NCBI GenBank assembly: GCA_046594105.1 | Contig: JBKJQB010000292.1 | Span: 1-9,668 of the forward strand | Length of the DNA stretch: 9,668 bases | Origin: JBDSGC01 sp046594105 | Lineage (GTDB): Bacteria > Acidobacteriota > Thermoanaerobaculia > Gp7-AA8 | Direction of reading: 5' to 3' | In this document: positions 1 to 5,442 of the stretch, piece after piece | Layout: each line of letters opens with the position of its first letter | Position numbering within the stretch: the first letter of the stretch is position 1 | Notes under the pieces: generated by a model | The model's database searches: none | Told to the model about the DNA's origin: nothing | The model's input: only the letters and a program-made list of their open reading frames with translations | Program-made: the position numbers and the translations under genes

Positions 1-1351
1 CTTCGAACAGCGCCTTGGCCGACTCCAGCGTGGGAGGGTCGCCGGGGCGCATGCGGCGGTAGATCTCGATGATGGCCTGCTCGAACGACTTCGCGGTGTC
101 CTTGCGAACCGTGTTGAGCAGGATGTCGGAGACCAGATCCCATTCCGGGAAGATCACTTCGGTCTCGGCCACGCCGTGCTCGCGCACGACATCAGCCCAG
201 TCGGCGGGAACGTTCTCACCAGCTTCGAAGAGGACCTCACCGGTGTTGACGTCGACGACGTCGGTGAGGAAGACCGCTTTTTCCATCGCCGCGAAATCGA
301 CCTTGGCTGTGGCCTCGTTCGATTTGGTGAGCGCGTCGGCCATCTTCTGGTCGAGCTTGACGCCGGCAAAGACGGTACGGACCGTGCGGCGCCCACGGAT
401 GGAGTGGCGCTCTTTCGCTTCTTCCTGATCGAGCACGCGCTTGTCGAAGGTGAGCGTGACGTGCTCGCCGGAGACTTTGGCCCGGATGGGAGTGTAGAAC
501 TGGCGAAGGATCTCTTCGTCAGTGGTCAGACCGAGGGCCCGGAGGAATACCGACCCCAGGAACTTCCGCTTGCGATCGATGCGGACGTAGAGGATGTTCT
601 TCTGGTCGTACTCGAATTCCACCCAGGAGCCGCGGTACGGGATGATCTTGGCCAGGAAGGTGTGCGCCGATTCCTTGGTGAAGAAGACGCCGGGCGAGCG
701 GTGCAGCTGAGAGACGATGACCCGCTCGGTGCCGTTGATGATGAACGTGCCGTTGTCGGTCATCAGCGGGATGTCGCCGAAGAAGACTTCTTCTTCCTTG
801 GCATCGCGCATGTGCTTCACGCCGGTGTCAGGATCCTTGTCGTAAACGAAGAGGCGGAAGGTGACCTTCAGCGGAACGCTGTAGGACATCCCGCGCTCCT
901 GGCACTCCTCCACCGAGTACTTCATCTGCAGATCGACGGGGTTGCCGCAGATCTCGCAGATCTCAACGCGGTTCTTGTTGATGACGCCGCACTTCTGGCA
1001 GTTGACCGTCTCTTCGTGCGGGTGATCGGTGATGATCTTCTCGCCGCAGTTCGCGCAGGTCATGCGCAGGTGCTCCAGGCCCTTGAGCTGGCCGCACTTG
1101 CACTCCCAGTTGCCGATGGCGAACTTCACGAAGTCGAGTGAGCAGGTCTCCCGGAAATCCGAAAACGGGAAAACGCTCGTGAACACCGACTGCAGTCCGG
1201 TGTCCTCGCGCTCCTCGGGGAGGAGGTTCATCTGCAGGAATCGGTCGTACGACTTTCTCTGGACATCGATCAGATTCGGCAGCGCCATATAGCTGCGAAT
1301 CTTCGAGAAGTCATGACGAACCGGTTCCTGTTTCGGCATGGATCCGTTCAT
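1..1351 (-). CDS. rpoB: RNA polymerase beta subunit, N-terminal 450 residues (3' end outside window)
   Basis: RpoB forms part of the catalytic core of RNA polymerase; this is its N-terminal third. Family landmarks in order are PNLIDVQRKSYDRFLQ near residues 25-40, LMTDNGTFIINGTERV near 196-211, VSQLHRSPGVFF at 213-224 and RRMRPGDPPT at 432-441. The frame stays open to the left edge, so the rifampicin region and the rest are missing. I chose ATG at 1351 because AAGGAG lies 8 bases upstream (1365-1360); a second in-frame ATG at 1339 has no such site. Unlike E. coli RpoB, about 60 residues are inserted after residue 80, carrying eight cysteines (C84, C86, C99, C102, C118, C121, C132, C135) in a pattern suggesting two zinc ribbons. 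The gene follows rplL after a 413-base spacer, and rpoC is expected downstream. Identity is certain; zinc binding is inferred. Confidence 0.98.
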   Translation of the reverse strand, partial: MNGSMPKQEPVRHDFSKIRSYMALPNLIDVQRKSYDRFLQMNLLPEEREDTGLQSVFTSVFPFSDFRETCSLDFVKFAIGNWECKCGQLKGLEHLRMTCANCGEKIITDHPHEETVNCQKCGVINKNRVEICEICGNPVDLQMKYSVEECQERGMSYSVPLKVTFRLFVYDKDPDTGVKHMRDAKEEEVFFGDIPLMTDNGTFIINGTERVIVSQLHRSPGVFFTKESAHTFLAKIIPYRGSWVEFEYDQKNILYVRIDRKRKFLGSVFLRALGLTTDEEILRQFYTPIRAKVSGEHVTLTFDKRVLDQEEAKERHSIRGRRTVRTVFAGVKLDQKMADALTKSNEATAKVDFAAMEKAVFLTDVVDVNTGEVLFEAGENVPADWADVVREHGVAETEVIFPEWDLVSDILLNTVRKDTAKSFEQAIIEIYRRMRPGDPPTLESAKALFE

Positions 1352-1359
1352 TCAGGTGG

Positions 1360-1365
1360 CTCCTT
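1360..1365 (-). promoter_or_regulatory. rpoB Shine-Dalgarno site
   Basis: AAGGAG on the minus strand sits 8 bases before ATG 1351. This decides the rpoB start in favour of 1351 over the in-frame ATG at 1339. Confidence 0.8.
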
Positions 1366-1720
1366 CTGGGCTGCCTCAACGGAAGGACACAGGAATCGAC
1401 ACAGACACCGAAGGACGGAGAGGACAAGACCGCCGTGAGACGGGGCTATCCACAGCCGGCGAGGGCGAAGAGTCGGTTCGGGTGTGCTCCCGAGGAATGT
1501 GCCGCAAACGAGGTTGCTGTTGGCAGGCCTCACCGCAGGCGACGCGGCGAGGAGCTTGCGTGGGGTTTTGAGTCGATGTGGAGAAGGCCGCTCCCCCCCT
1601 CTCCCGACTCGCAGACTTTTATTGATGCGGAATGAAAAATTGAGAATGCCTGCGATCGATCAGGCTTCTGAATTCGTCATTCGAACTGATTCCTCAGACG
1701 TTTACCACAACCAAAAGGTA

Positions 1721-1750
1721 TTCCGGGCAGGGAAAGTTCCCCGCCCGGAA
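1721..1750 (-). terminator. attenuator-like hairpin between rplL and rpoB
   Basis: TTCCGGGC (1721-1728) and GCCCGGAA (1743-1750) are perfect 8-base arms. After one mismatch the stem continues with GGGA/TCCC around a 4-base loop. On the transcribed strand the hairpin begins 14 bases after the rplL stop and is followed by ACCTTTTGGTT, a weak U-tract. The place matches the partial terminator known between rplL and rpoB in E. coli, which lowers polymerase gene expression relative to ribosomal protein genes. Structure is seen; partial termination is inferred. Confidence 0.65.
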
Positions 1751-1764
1751 CCCTGGGTAGGCGA

Positions 1765-2148
1765 TTACTTAACGGTGACTTTGGCGCCAGCGTCTTCGAA
1801 GACCTTCTTGATCTTGGCGGCCTCATCCTTCGAGACGCCTTCCTTGATGGTCTGCGGAGCGCCCTCGACGAGGTCCTTCGCTTCCTTCAGGCCGAGGCTG
1901 GTGACCTCGCGGACAGCCTTGATCACGTTGATCTTTTTCTCGCCGATCTCCGTCAGGACGACGGCGAATTCGGTCTGCTCCTCAACGGGAGCGGCTGCTG
2001 CTGCGCCACCGCCGCCAGCCATCGCCATCGGCGCTGCTGCTGCTGCGGAGACACCAAAGCGCTCTTCCAGGGCCTTGACGAGGTTCGCCAGGTCGAGGAC
2101 CGACATCGTCTCAATCTGCTTCACAAAATCTTCAGTCGAAGTAGCCAT
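1765..2148 (-). CDS. rplL: 50S ribosomal protein L7/L12
   Basis: L7/L12 forms the mobile stalk of the 50S subunit, bound as dimers to the L10 C-terminus, and recruits and stimulates translational GTPases. The 127 residues are of usual length. Residues 1-33 are the dimerisation domain (EDFVKQIETMSVLDLANLVKAL), about 34-54 are the flexible Ala/Gly hinge, and about 58-127 are the globular factor-binding domain with KINVIKAVREVTSLGLKEAK. The ATG at 2148 has GGAGG (2161-2157) 8 bases upstream. It lies 74 bases after rplJ, and that spacer holds a strong hairpin that may help set the high L12:L10 ratio. It ends the ribosomal protein group before the attenuator-like hairpin and rpoB. Confidence 0.98.
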   Translation of the reverse strand: MATSTEDFVKQIETMSVLDLANLVKALEERFGVSAAAAAPMAMAGGGGAAAAAPVEEQTEFAVVLTEIGEKKINVIKAVREVTSLGLKEAKDLVEGAPQTIKEGVSKDEAAKIKKVFEDAGAKVTVK

Positions 2149-2192
2149 TTCTCAAGCCTCCATAAAATCGTTTCTGTCAGGGTCAATTTCGT

Positions 2193-2214
2193 GCGCCCTC
2201 CCGCGGGAGAGCGC
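2193..2214 (-). other. GC-rich hairpin in the rplJ-rplL spacer
   Basis: The 22 bases form a near-perfect stem-loop of about nine pairs with a 4-base loop. The one C/A mismatch of the plus strand becomes a U-G wobble in the minus-strand transcript, so the RNA stem is continuous. No U-tract follows, so it is not a standard intrinsic terminator. It lies 9 bases after the rplJ stop and about 30 bases before the rplL ribosome binding site. An RNA processing or stability role is inferred only. Confidence 0.55.
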
Positions 2215-2222
2215 GAAGTCGT

Positions 2223-2774
2223 CTAAGTGTTTGCCTCGGCGGGGGCGCTGCTGCTGTCGCTTCCACGCTGTTTGGCGATCTGGTCGAGGACCACTGCAAT
2301 GTTGCGGATGTTCGCCTGGAGCACGGTGGCCAGCCCACGGATAGGGCCCTGCATCACGTACAGAAGCTTGGCGATGAGCTCTTCCCTGGTCGGGAGGTTG
2401 GCAATCGCCTGGATCTGCGTTGCGGGGACCACCAGTCCGTTGAGCAGCGCGCCCTTGAAGCGGACTGCCGGCACGTCCTTGGCGAATCTGGTGAGCGTCT
2501 TGGCCAGAATGACGGCGTCGGTCGCGTTGAAGGCGACGGCGGTCGGTCCAACGAAGTGCTCCTTGAGCTTGGTCAGCGGCGAATCCTTGACCGCGATGAG
2601 GGCCAGGGTGTTCTTGACCACCAGATACTCCGACTTGTTCTCCCGGAGCTGGCGGCGAAGTTCGGTCACCTGAGGAACCGTGATGCCCTTGAAGTCGATC
2701 AGGAAGACGTTGGTGGCCTTGCCGATGCCCTCGTTGAGTTCGGAGATCGCTGCTGCTTTATTGTCGCGATTCAT
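2223..2774 (-). CDS. rplJ: 50S ribosomal protein L10
   Basis: L10 anchors the stalk: its N-terminal domain binds 23S rRNA beside L11 and its C-terminal helix carries L7/L12 dimers. At 183 residues it is slightly longer than the usual 165-177, through a Ser/Ala-rich tail (SDSSSAPAEANT). The N-terminal part shows VFLIDFKGITVPQVTELRRQLR near residues 23-44 and VVKNTLALIA near 52-61. The helix GLATVLQANIRNIAVVLDQI near 148-167 is the expected L12-binding segment. ATG 2774 is preceded by GGAGG, whose AAGGAGG overlaps the rplA stop codon TAA, leaving only 9 bases between the genes. Translation is therefore probably coupled to rplA. This leaves no space for an L10-binding leader directly in front of the gene. 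Confidence 0.97.
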   Translation of the reverse strand: MNRDNKAAAISELNEGIGKATNVFLIDFKGITVPQVTELRRQLRENKSEYLVVKNTLALIAVKDSPLTKLKEHFVGPTAVAFNATDAVILAKTLTRFAKDVPAVRFKGALLNGLVVPATQIQAIANLPTREELIAKLLYVMQGPIRGLATVLQANIRNIAVVLDQIAKQRGSDSSSAPAEANT

Positions 2775-2783
2775 GCTTCCTCC

Positions 2784-3485
2784 TTACTCAGCCTTCGCCT
2801 CAGCCACGGACGAGTCGATCTGAATCGACGGGCTCATGGTTGAAGAGATGTAGATGGTGCGGACGTACTTGCCCTTGGCTGCGGGCGGCTTGGCCTTGCG
2901 CACGGCGTTGATGATCGACGATGCGTTGTCGGTCAGCTGCTCGTGGGTGAAGGCGATTTTCCCGACCGGAACGTGGATGATCGAGGTCTTGTCGACCCGG
3001 AACTCCACCTTACCGGCCTTGATCTCCGTGATGGCTTTGGCCACGTCGAAGGTGACCGTTCCAGTTTTCGGATTGGGCATCAATCCGCGAGGACCGAGGA
3101 CCTTTCCGAGCTTGCCGACGGAACGCATCATGTCGGGAGTGGCGATCACTGCATCGAAGTCGACCCAGCCACCCTGGATCTTCTCCACCATTTCGTCGCC
3201 GCCGACCATGTCAGCACCGGCTTCGGTCGCCTCGCGCTGTTTGTCGCCGGCAGCGATCACCAGCACACGTTTCGACTGCCCGGTTCCGTGCGGGAGCACG
3301 GTGGTTCCGCGGACCATCTGATCGGCATGCTTGGGATCGACACCGAGAAGCATGGACAGCTCGACCGTCTCGTTGAACTTGGCGTACGCGATCTGCTTGA
3401 GCAGTGCGAACGCCTCGTCCAGCGCGTAGGGCCGCTGTTCGACCTTCTCGGCCGCTGCACGATACTTCTTGCCGTGTTGGGCCAT
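2784..3485 (-). CDS. rplA: 50S ribosomal protein L1
   Basis: L1 forms the mobile L1 stalk that guides deacylated tRNA out of the E site; in many bacteria it also represses its own operon by binding the mRNA. The 233 residues match the usual length. The hallmark GPRGLMPNPKTGTV is present near residues 133-146, with DAVIATPDMMRSVGKLGKVL just before and a VEFRVDKTSIIHVPVGK segment after. ATG 3485 follows GGAGG with short spacing (GGAGGATGAATG). A second, better Shine-Dalgarno sequence lies about 40 bases further upstream and is discussed as a finding. rplK precedes it by 93 bases including a strong hairpin, and rplJ follows after 9 bases. Confidence 0.98.
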   Translation of the reverse strand: MAQHGKKYRAAAEKVEQRPYALDEAFALLKQIAYAKFNETVELSMLLGVDPKHADQMVRGTTVLPHGTGQSKRVLVIAAGDKQREATEAGADMVGGDEMVEKIQGGWVDFDAVIATPDMMRSVGKLGKVLGPRGLMPNPKTGTVTFDVAKAITEIKAGKVEFRVDKTSIIHVPVGKIAFTHEQLTDNASSIINAVRKAKPPAAKGKYVRTIYISSTMSPSIQIDSSVAEAKAE

Positions 3486-3544
3486 TCATCCTCCGTAGTG
3501 CAGACGGTCCACCGCGAAGTGAACCTCCTACGTTGTTGTTCGAT

Positions 3545-3565
3545 GCCCCGGCCACGCGCCGGGGC
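3545..3565 (-). other. perfect GC hairpin in the rplK-rplA spacer
   Basis: GCCCCGGC (3545-3552) and GCCGGGGC (3558-3565) are perfect 8-base arms around a 5-base loop. On the transcript the hairpin lies about 13 bases after the rplK stop. It is followed by AUCGAACAACAACG rather than a U-run, so it is not a canonical terminator. It may stabilise the rplK 3' end or be a protein-binding or processing site; I cannot tell which. Confidence 0.6.
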
Positions 3566-3578
3566 GTTGGAAAACGAC

Positions 3579-4001
3579 CTAGCCGATCTCGATGCCCATG
3601 GAGCGCGCCGTGCCCTCCACGGTCTTGATGGCGGCCTCCAGCGAGGCGGCGTTCAGATCGGGCATCTTGGTGCGGGCAATCTCCTCGACCTGCTTGGAGG
3701 TGACCTTGCCCACCTTGGTCTTGTTCGGAATCCCCGAGCCCTTCTGCAGACCGGCCGCTTTGAGCAGCAGGATGGCCGCAGGAGGCGTCTTGGTGATGAA
3801 GGTGAAGGAACGATCGGAGAAGACGGTGATGACCACCGGGATGATCAGCCCGTCCTGCGCCTGGGTGCGGGCGTTGAAGGTCTTGCAGAACTCCATGATG
3901 TTGACGCCCTGCTGTCCGAGGGCCGGGCCGACCGGAGGAGCGGGGGTGGCCTTGCCGGCCGGAATCTGGAGCTTGATGTAGCCAGTGATCTTTTTCGCCA
4001 T
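3579..4001 (-). CDS. rplK: 50S ribosomal protein L11
   Basis: L11 binds the GTPase-associated centre of 23S rRNA with L10 and takes part in factor function and in RelA activation. The 140 residues are of normal length. The N-terminal domain shows KLQIPAGKATPAPPVGPALG near residues 10-29 followed by QQGVNIMEFCKTFNART, the classic L11 signature. The C-terminal RNA-binding domain includes SGIPNKTKVGKVTSKQVEEIA near 88-108. ATG 4001 opens with MAKKITGYIKLQ, as expected, but the ribosome binding site is weak (GAGA about 8 bases upstream). It follows nusG after a 128-base AT-rich spacer, so it may have its own promoter or regulatory leader, although none is clear. Confidence 0.98.
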   Translation of the reverse strand: MAKKITGYIKLQIPAGKATPAPPVGPALGQQGVNIMEFCKTFNARTQAQDGLIIPVVITVFSDRSFTFITKTPPAAILLLKAAGLQKGSGIPNKTKVGKVTSKQVEEIARTKMPDLNAASLEAAIKTVEGTARSMGIEIG

Positions 4002-4038
4002 GATGAGTTCTCGATATCTCTTTACGTTTATTCGCTAT

Positions 4039-4078
4039 GAATGAAGAACATGATTTCGAATCAAGAATGGAGAATCAA
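4039..4078. repeat. degenerate heptamer repeats in the nusG-rplK spacer
   Basis: On the plus strand, seven-base units of the form GAATNNA occur at 4039-4045, 4058-4064, 4065-4071 and 4072-4078, the last three directly in tandem (GAATCAA, GAATGGA, GAATCAA). The segment is AT-rich against its GC-rich neighbours. A short dyad (TGATT-TCG-AATCA) lies within it. The wider spacer, 4002-4129, has no ORF and no convincing promoter that I can see; TTGATT occurs on the minus strand but lacks a good -10 partner. Confidence 0.5.
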
Positions 4079-4129
4079 AAAGCCAGCCGTTGAACCTGCT
4101 CTTCATTCCTCACTCGAAACTCTGGACAT

Positions 4130-4723
4130 TTACCGTTTCTGCGCCGCCGCTCCCGGCCCGCCGCCCTCTTCGCTGGGATCGAACCGGGCCACCTGCAGGA
4201 AGTCGAGCTCCACCGGAGTGGAACGCCCGAAGATGGTGACCATGACCTTGAGGGTGTTGCGATCCAGATTGACCTCTTCCACCACACCGGTGAAGTTGCT
4301 GAACGGCCCGTCGATGATGCGGACGTGCTCGCCGTGCTCGTAGACGTGTTTCGGTTTCGGCTTTTCCTTGGTGGTCACCACCTGGGTCAGGATCTGGTCG
4401 ACCTCTTCCTGCGTCAGCGGAGTGGGCTTCTTGCCGGTGCCCACGAACCCGGTGACCTTCGGGGTGTTCTTCACCAGATGCCAGGCGTCGTCGACCATCT
4501 CCATCTCGAGGAGGATGTATCCGGGGAAGAACTTGCGCTGCACTTCCCGCTTCTTGCCGCCCTTCATCTCCACCAGGGTCTCGGTGGGAATCTTGATCTC
4601 GCCGAACTTCTCCCTCATCCCCAGAGCGTCGATACGCTGAGTGAGGTTCTCCCGCACCCGCTCCTCGAATCCGGAGTAGGTGTGGACGATGTACCACTGC
4701 TTCTGACCGGCGAGTTCAACCAT
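4130..4723 (-). CDS. nusG: transcription termination/antitermination factor NusG
   Basis: NusG binds RNA polymerase through its NGN domain and links it to Rho or to ribosomal S10 through its KOW domain. The NGN domain starts at KQWYIVHTYSGFEERVRENL (about residues 8-27) and includes RKFFPGYILLEMEM (about 63-76) and VTGFVGTGKKPTPL. The KOW domain starts near 130 with GEHVRIIDGPFSNFTGVVEE and ends with IFGRSTPVELDFLQV. The 197 residues include about 17 after the KOW domain (FDPSEEGGGPGAAAQKR), a low-complexity tail beyond the usual end. ATG 4723 lies 3 bases after the secE stop, with GGAG about 18 bases upstream inside secE, so translational coupling to secE is likely. Confidence 0.98.
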   Translation of the reverse strand: MVELAGQKQWYIVHTYSGFEERVRENLTQRIDALGMREKFGEIKIPTETLVEMKGGKKREVQRKFFPGYILLEMEMVDDAWHLVKNTPKVTGFVGTGKKPTPLTQEEVDQILTQVVTTKEKPKPKHVYEHGEHVRIIDGPFSNFTGVVEEVNLDRNTLKVMVTIFGRSTPVELDFLQVARFDPSEEGGGPGAAAQKR

Positions 4724-4726
4724 GGG

Positions 4727-4966
4727 CTAGGTACCCGCTCCGAATCGGGTGAAGAGGAAGTTGATCATCTTGTAGAAAATGACGTCGCAACCCCAGAGGT
4801 AAACCGCGAAGACGAGCGTGGCCACGATCACCACGACCGTCGTGCCGACGATCTCGGGACGAGTGGGCCAGGTGACCTTCTTCATCTCGGAAGAAGTCTC
4901 CCGGAAGAAGTCGCGAGTAGTGATCCACCAGTCGCGAGGCTTCGTCACGATTGCATTTTCTACCAT
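4727..4966 (-). CDS. secE: preprotein translocase subunit SecE
   Basis: SecE clamps SecY in the inner-membrane protein channel. The 79-residue product is the short, single-span type. Residues about 16-35 form the amphipathic helix (TTRDFFRETSSEMKKVTWPT), containing the conserved EMKKVTWP, and about 40-60 form the membrane segment (VGTTVVVIVATLVFAVYLWG). I chose ATG 4966 (MVENAIVTKPRDWW). A longer in-frame reading from 5068 is rejected because its first residues are encoded by the 3' half of tRNA-Trp. The ribosome binding site is weak (GGGG about 4 bases upstream). The gene follows tRNA-Trp by 72 bases and is almost fused to nusG, the classic secE-nusG pair. Confidence 0.93.
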   Translation of the reverse strand: MVENAIVTKPRDWWITTRDFFRETSSEMKKVTWPTRPEIVGTTVVVIVATLVFAVYLWGCDVIFYKMINFLFTRFGAGT

Positions 4967-5038
4967 TCGACCCCACGTCCGGATCACCCTGCTCCGGCGC
5001 TTTGGTGGCGTCGGGCCTCGATCCAGTCCTTGTAAATC

Positions 5039-5114
5039 TGGCAGGCCAAGAGGGACTCGAACCCCCAACCTGCGGTTTTGGAGACCGCTGCTCTACCAAT
5101 TGAGCTATTGGCCT
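5039..5114 (-). tRNA. tRNA-Trp (anticodon CCA)
   Basis: A full 76-base cloverleaf. The acceptor arms AGGCCAA/TTGGCCT pair over 7 bases, then discriminator G and an encoded CCA. The anticodon stem GCGGT/ACCGC encloses loop CTCCAAA, giving anticodon CCA for UGG. The T-arm contains GGTTCGAGTCC. Its place between rpmG and secE is the common bacterial arrangement, and it is probably cut from the same transcript. Confidence 0.96.
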
Positions 5115-5204
5115 GAATTGCCGCAAAAGGCTGAAAAAGCTCAGCTTCTACTCGATATTCCCTGCTGGAGTTTCCGGATGCGTGAACGCGCCCGGGTGAA
5201 TTCC

Positions 5205-5238
5205 GGAGACCCTTCGCGCTTTGCGCTCAGGATGAGTG
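5205..5238. repeat. REP-like dispersed motif
   Basis: On the minus strand the segment reads CTCATCCTGAGCGCAAAG followed by CGCGAAGGGTCTCC. This closely resembles the (G)TCATCCTGAGCG-NNN-CGAAGGATCT family that I recall as a very abundant intergenic repeat in Acidobacteriota and several other GC-rich lineages. Its core GCGCAAAGCGC is self-complementary. One copy only is visible in this window, so repeat status rests on recognition of the motif, not on copies seen here. Confidence 0.5.
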
Positions 5239-5241
5239 TCC

Positions 5242-5258
5242 GCGCCGCTGCGCGGCGC
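5242..5258 (-). other. GC hairpin just after rpmG
   Basis: GCGCCGC (5242-5248) and GCGGCGC (5252-5258) form a perfect 7-pair stem with a 3-base loop, starting 5 bases after the rpmG stop. No U-run follows, so it is more likely a 3'-end stabiliser or part of the adjoining REP-like element than a terminator. Confidence 0.5.
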
Positions 5259-5263
5259 TTCCC

Positions 5264-5425
5264 TCACTTCGACTCGCGGTGGACCGTGCGCTTGCGATCG
5301 TGACGGCAGAACTTCTTGAGCTCCAGCTTCTCCGTCATGGTCTTCTTGTTCTTGGTCGTCGAATAGTTCCGACGCTTGCACTCGGTGCACTGCAACGTGA
5401 TGATTTCTCTTCCCGACCTTGCCAT
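5264..5425 (-). CDS. rpmG: 50S ribosomal protein L33
   Basis: L33 is a small zinc-ribbon type protein of the large subunit near the E site. This 53-residue ORF starts at ATG 5425 with AGGAG 5 bases upstream and ends at TGA 5266-5264. The family pattern is clear: IITLQCTECKRRNYSTTKNKK near residues 8-28 and EKLELKKFC near 32-40. The first zinc pair C13 and C16 is intact. At the second knuckle C40 is kept, but the position where the fourth ligand normally stands is D43, with H42 beside it. It follows tRNA-Thr(GGT) directly where tuf would be expected, and precedes tRNA-Trp. Identity is firm; the metal site needs comparison with relatives. Confidence 0.95.
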   Translation of the reverse strand: MARSGREIITLQCTECKRRNYSTTKNKKTMTEKLELKKFCRHDRKRTVHRESK

Positions 5426-5442
5426 GACTGCTCCTGAATGAT

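Larger units (their letters stand above)
1352..1764 (-). other. rplL-rpoB intergenic spacer (413 bases)
   Basis: This is the only stretch over 300 bases without a gene. Its rplL-proximal end has a strong hairpin, listed separately. A weaker dyad follows (GCCTG 1648-1652 with CAGGC 1661-1665, 8-base loop), with five T on the transcribed strand at 1640-1636 region a few bases after it, which could be a second weak pause site. The block 1630-1650 is A-rich on the plus strand and shows GAAT words spaced by seven or fourteen bases. The part nearest rpoB is GC-rich with no ORF carrying a good ribosome binding site. I see no convincing -35/-10 pair, so a separate rpoB promoter is possible but not visible. 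Confidence 0.6.
5115..5263 (-). other. rpmG-tRNA-Trp spacer
   Basis: This 149-base spacer holds, in transcription order, a GC hairpin, a REP-like motif (both listed separately) and a weak 5-pair dyad (5130-5145) followed by TTTT. I see no gene in it and no clear promoter. Confidence 0.5.

Noticed and set aside
176..1141. Long plus-strand ORF (321 codons) opposite rpoB
   Set aside because: It is a shadow of the rpoB frame in GC-rich sequence; the product is biased, matches nothing I know, and the minus strand encodes unmistakable RpoB.
1648..1665. Second terminator in the rplL-rpoB spacer
   Set aside because: The stem has only 5 pairs with an 8-base loop, and the T-run is several bases away; noted in the spacer entry but not called.
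2943..4040. Plus-strand ORF of 365 codons opposite rplA/rplK
   Set aside because: It runs antisense through two certain ribosomal protein genes and their spacer, with low-quality composition; a shadow.
4085..4125. Intrinsic terminator after nusG based on GGCTGGC followed by TTTTT on the minus strand
   Set aside because: I could not find a paired left arm, so the T-run has no hairpin.
4002..4129. Promoter for rplK using TTGATT on the minus strand
   Set aside because: No acceptable -10 hexamer at 16-18 bases; the best candidates match consensus at only about two positions.
4967..5068. N-terminal extension of secE to 113 residues
   Set aside because: The extension is encoded partly by the 3' half of tRNA-Trp, has no ribosome binding site and is absent from the family; ATG 4966 gives a normal SecE.
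5125..5145. Weak terminator-like dyad before tRNA-Trp
   Set aside because: The stem has only 5 pairs with a T-rich loop and a short T-run, and termination just before tRNA-Trp and secE seems unlikely.
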